Shown here piece after piece: positions 59,766 to 64,000 of a stretch of DNA of 64,000 nucleotides. The notes under the pieces are model-generated. The model was not told the origin of the DNA and searched no databases. It saw nothing but the letters and a program-made list of their open reading frames with translations. A program made the position numbers and the translations under genes. Source of the stretch: Hydractinia symbiolongicarpus (lineage: Eukaryota; Cnidaria; Hydrozoa; Anthoathecata; Hydractiniidae); NCBI RefSeq assembly GCF_029227915.1, contig NC_079880.1, positions 11,623,501 to 11,687,500 on the forward strand. Direction: 5' to 3'. Within the stretch, counting starts at the first letter, position 1. The number at the start of each line of letters is the position of its first letter.

Positions 59766-59995
59766 TGTATTTTTTGTTAGCAATTTCTTTTAAAATGTGA
59801 GTTTAATGACACGTTTCGTTTTGTTTGCGTTTGTTGTAAGATATAATGTCACTGGTGTGCTTTATCTTCAGAGGTTCATGCACCAAACCCCTTCGAATGT
59901 TTGGAACAATAACACAACGAATTAGCAGGTTTTCATCAAATATTTTGGTAGCGCACGGAAATTCTTAGAGCCCCCAGGGCTTCTTGTTTTAAATG

Positions 59996-60109
59996 AGAAT
60001 TGTATTTAATGTAGGTCGACATGAATACGATGTGATGACGGTATCGTATAATCTTGTTAATACTGGAAAGTAAACGACGGTTTAATTCTTAATGAGAATG
60101 CCTGTCCAG
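59996..60109. repeat. Detached Penelope fragment with inverted tail
   Basis: Bases 59996-60088 match the stretch at 39805-39895 of unit 1 (start of the N-terminal frame and left hairpin arm) with a few changes. At once follows AATGAGAATGCCTGTCCAGG, which is the reverse orientation of the word near 38776-38795. A 20-bp match is short but exact. Confidence 0.6.
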
Positions 60110-61933
60110 GCTCCTACTAGACCTTTGTTTTTAATATGCAGCTGCTGACTGTCTGGATCCATAAAATGTTGAAACATCTTTTCCATCGCTTGTCTAGGAT
60201 TCTTCAATTTTTGCTTTTATTTTTCGTTGTAATTTCCTCATTCTCTGTTTCAAATCAGAATTTGTTTTTTCCCATTAATCCGGTACTAGGGATTTTTGGA
60301 AGAATTTTTGTGAGGAGTGTGCCATAAATTTTATTCCACTTTTGTGACATATTCTCAAACATGGATTTTGCTGTTTCTTTAACCAGAGGTGATGTTTTTT
60401 GCTCCACTAGTGGAATCTCAACAGTGTTACTGATGTCTTTCATAAGCTTTTTTTTCTCCTTTACAAAAGCTTTCCTTGCTTTCCTTGTATCTCACACTGT
60501 TCACAACGATGTAAAAAGTGTTCTCTCATTGGCAAGTTTGTTCCATTTCTCTTGGGAAAATTATTTACAAAGTTTTTTCTTGCATCTCCATGGAACGTTT
60601 TTTTTTCTTAAAGGTTGTATAAAAGATTTATACTATCGTGTGAAATAAAACTCTTCCTTAAAATGTATGTGTGTTCCTTCAACCTGCGTTCAAAAATATA
60701 AAAATTCTCCTGCTAAATCTGTAGCATGAAATTTATTCGAAATAGTGATCAACAAAAAACAGATATAACCACATTGGAACAATTCAGACATATCTCACAA
60801 TAAACTTCTCGTTCATTAATAAATTCTGTGTTTTGTTTGTTTGTTTCACGTCTCTTTATTATTTCCAGAAACAAAAACATTCGCCATTTGAAATCGAATT
60901 TCCTGCGAACGTTCTACGACGCGCCAATGTCATATCATTGTTAGAGATCCCGAACTCCTTACCCGATTCTCTCCTGACTCGGTACACTCGGTCCGAATTT
61001 AAAAAATAGCCCTTTCGCGGCAGTTGAGTTACAAATCTAATGAAAATTGAAGTTTAATAATCTGATGAAATCTAATTACGTACAGGTTGTCGTTAATGAA
61101 AAAAATGTTCGTAGTTGTAGAAACTAAGGGAGCCGTTATAAACACGTAAAAACAAAATCTATTATAGAACAAGTTTTACACCCTTTTGATAAACGACACC
61201 CACCACATGGTTTTAACTCATATACATGATCGATGTACAAAAAAATTGCATTCGTACAGCGATAATAAGTGCCGCGCCTTCGTGACCATAAATTTCCGAC
61301 TGCTCCTTAACAAGCCCATGGAGAAAAGAATTACATATTAAACTTCTTTAAAAAAGAAATTCTACATATTAAAATTCCCCTTTTTTCATCCATCATTAGC
61401 TATTCTTCTCACACTTCCAATTTTCTATTAATAAAATAGGCGTTTTTGCAGTTTAAGCTAAAATTTATTATTTTCTGCAACAAAAAATAATTGCTTCTAG
61501 AAAATCAATGCATTGGATACATGTAACAAAAAATTGTCCTATTATCTTCTACTTAGTCATAATACAACTTCATTCTCAGGAGTGTTATATCTAAATCACA
61601 CGGATTAGTGGCAATATTTTCAAACAAGGAGTTCTAATAACCAGGTAATCATCAACCTTTTTTTATTCACTTACGCAATCGGTTTTTAACCGGAAAATAA
61701 AGAGCGTACTTTAGCTTCCTTTTTGATACAGACAGCACGATATAGGTCACGTTATACGTTATAGGAATTGCATACATGTTACTAAATGATTTCTACATAA
61801 TCGGAAGACTACAATTTGAATAAAATCATGTTTTAAATTATCTTATGTTATCACTATCGTCAGTCAAAATATTTGTCGCAGCATATATATATATATTAAA
61901 CTTAAAAGCAACGTTATCACAATAAAGAGATTA
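60110..61933. other. No clear gene; possible coding scrap at 60120-60530
   Basis: Minus-strand frames around 60443-60255 (MKDISNTVEIPLVEQKTS, KWNKIYGTLLTKILPKIPS) and a neighbouring phase with RMRKLQRKIKAKIEES look weakly coding and coiled-coil-like, but stops and phase changes occur. It could be a transposon scrap. From 60660 to 61933 I see nothing. Confidence 0.35.
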
Positions 61934-62044
61934 TCTATGTTATAATGCCCGTATACGTCTGTCCGTCCGTCTGTCTGTCACGCAAAATGGTAGCTTAGCT
62001 GCGACGGGCGAATTCGTGGATTTTTCTACCGGCTAACGACTAGT
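61934..62044 (-). repeat. Short ACTAGT hairpin repeat, inverted copy
   Basis: This 111-bp unit is the reverse complement of the 7363-7476 repeat, with a GTCTGTCCGTCC tract, 'cgcaaaatggtagcttagctgcgacgggcg' and the terminal ACTAGT at 62039-62044. The central hairpin has point changes. Confidence 0.7.
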
Positions 62045-64000
62045 TTGTTAATATATGTCATGTGTAAAAATTATGCTTATTGTTATAAGTTTGCATTACA
62101 TGTTTTGCATGTTGATGGTAGGTTGTTGCTGTAATTTTATAGTCCATGTTCTAAATTTAACGTTACATTGCGGAGATGCAAAAGTTAATTCGCGGCCTAC
62201 TCATATCTCGATTATTATTTATGAGTACATAAAATTTGTAATTATATTACTTTTCAAAGTTGAAACTTGGTTTGGTGGTCATTTCTACCTATTAGGTATT
62301 ATACTATCGGAATGGTCCCTAGTCTATTAAGAGAAATAAATACATCCCTATTACTTACTTACTCACAACGAGGGCAATAAATTAAATAAATTTAAATAAA
62401 TTAATACCAAATTTGGCACAACTGCTAGAATACAGTGTATGTGTAACTTCGTAGTAGCCATTTGTTGGTCATCTATCGTAGATGACATATATATACATGT
62501 ATATATGTATATATATATAGTTACCTATTGCAGGATGAAAAAAACATTGTGTCCTGCTTTTTTCGTCCTTTGTTACCTTCTTGTCTATGCAGCATTGTTT
62601 CAACCATGCTGGGACTCAAAATATGCACATGCTCTAATTTTTGGACAACAATTTTGTTCCCCTGCTGTTAATGCACGTGCCCTCTCTCTTCACATTACAC
62701 AAGTCTTAACCCTTGTGAATTTATGTAATCACAATTTTTTCATGAGGTTCTGCATAAATACGAGCTATGCTCTATATAGCAAAAGTCTGTATGGTGGAAT
62801 TTTCACTCAAACTATTTTCATGGGCGCGCATTTTTAAGCTTGGTTTTCCAGCGTCAAAATGACCTAGCTATGGTAAATAAATATGACTTTAGCTTTTGTT
62901 TGCTACTTCTTTGTTTACACATTTCGATGCTCTGATTGATTGTCGCAATTTCGCGATCGAAAAAATAGCATTTGTTTTTGCCTTTTTTAAAACAGCGCGC
63001 GCGCGATGAATAATGCAATAATTTTATTTTGTCAATGGTGCATATGATTAATTAGTTTCCCTGGCGTAAACATACGTGCGCGTGTGGTTTTTCCGAGGTT
63101 AGTTTTTCCTTAGCATTCTTGACAATGTTTGACGTTTGCACAGGTTTCCTTTCCAGTTTAGGAATCTAATTCCTCCCACGGTCCATAGAAAGGTCCACGC
63201 TACAGTTTTAAAAGTCGAAGGATAAACAGTCAAACTTTATACAAATAGTTGCAACATTTTATTACTTAATTACAGGAAATTAACGAGTCATGAAATTAAC
63301 AACTTAAAAAATTTGAGTACATGATATTAACGCGAATCGTCGAAAATTTGCATTTCGAAAGCAGAAAGATTTTCCACAAAAATACATTACAGTGTATGAA
63401 ATTACCACGGATTGGGAAAGTGTAACAAAGGGGTAAAATTCAACTACGGCACCACTTCTAGCATCCCCTACTGTGCGAACCCTGCTGCATAAACGAACCT
63501 TTTCTTCTTACAATTCTTAGATACTTATTTTGCGCTAAAGAAGTTTCACTTCTTTTTAGAATTCAAGCCCAGCCTTAACATTCATTAAATTAACACAGTC
63601 ACAAAATTAACGTATCGCATAATTAACGCATGCATATGAGATTTATGCGTCTTAAAATTAATGCGATAGAGCGGAATTCTACTCTGCTAAAAAGTGTTCT
63701 AGTCAGCAAAACGATATCAAAGCGGAATTCGAATAAGGTGTATATTATATTGCAGCTGTTGGATTAGATGTATATTACGTGTGCTTGTTTTTATACGTAC
63801 TTTCGTTGGCGTTTTGATTTTCCTAATTTGAAGTTTGGCAGATCCTGACCATCATGTCAAGCCCAGAAGCCAGACGATCTTTTCGACACGCGGCCGGGAT
63901 CATCTTGTCTGTATTACAGATATTGCCGATTTGATAATGCTGAAAAGTAAGAAATAAGAGAGAATATGCGAATAAGAGCAAGGTGTTCTAAAGGCCCTTT
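62045..64000. other. Intergenic, no gene seen
   Basis: Frames at 62055-62330 and 62439-62837 are open by chance in AT-rich DNA; the second runs through a TATATA-CATG tract at 62488-62520. No motif, splice structure or homology is apparent up to the window end. Confidence 0.45.

Noticed and set aside
62439-62837. 132-codon frame with hydrophobic segments, a possible membrane protein
   Set aside because: It begins in a TATATA-rich tract, has no splice support, motif or coding-like composition, and is best explained by chance.
1-64000. tRNA or rRNA genes
   Set aside because: No cloverleaf B-box pattern (GGTTCRANYCC) or rRNA-like stretch was noticed on either strand by eye; a tRNAscan run would settle it.

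Overview
The window reads as AT-rich nuclear DNA of an early-branching animal. A cnidarian, probably a hydrozoan, fits best: phase-consistent spliceosomal introns, a secreted tectonin-lectin gene, a RAG1-like relic, a Helentron-type Helitron and Penelope-like elements. I see no prokaryotic features, tRNA or rRNA. The taxon is an inference.

Layout. (1) 0.9-5.2 kb, minus strand: a nearly full-length RAG1-like gene that I could assemble as ten phase-consistent exons. It has the RAG1-type N-terminal zinc region, a RING, a CxxC finger and a D-D-E triad, but three in-frame stops and a damaged RING. (2) 5.9-6.2 kb: a BEL/Pao-like retroelement scrap. (3) 8.2-15.6 kb, minus: a Helentron-like element. 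It encodes a cysteine-protease-like protein, a DUF6570-like segment, a Rep, and a PIF1 helicase with an exonuclease-endonuclease-phosphatase tail, now split by two frameshifts and a stop. An accompanying two-exon RPA-like gene is intact. (4) 16.3-22.2 kb: non-autonomous repeats starting ACTAGT and rich in TGACGTCA, with a LINE tail inside. (5) 24.2-25.8 kb: a non-coding element with 86-bp inverted ends. (6) 28.2-30.3 kb, plus: an intact eight-exon gene for a secreted lectin with six tectonin repeats, a TSP1-like module and a three-fold Cys/DPHTW/DN motif, all introns in phase 1. (7) 30.7-31.95 kb: compact small ORFs of unknown origin. (8) 32.3-33.3 kb, plus: an intronless type II membrane protein. 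(9) 34.3-35.0 kb: an unidentified broken reading frame. (10) 36.9-59.15 kb: eight head-to-tail Penelope-like units, mostly 2,878-2,879 bp, arranged partly as a two-unit higher-order repeat. All units carry the same disabling lesions, which suggests copying at the DNA level. The last unit is an internal mosaic, and the array abuts a 128-bp minisatellite. (11) 59.8-64 kb: repeat debris, including an inverted copy of the short ACTAGT repeat seen at 7.4 kb.

Likely functional host genes are the lectin and the type II membrane protein. The RPA-like gene is intact but belongs to a dead Helitron. Nearly everything else is mobile-element sequence in various stages of decay. The most notable items are the RAG1-like relic, the Penelope higher-order array, and the lectin with its little-known C-terminal repeat.
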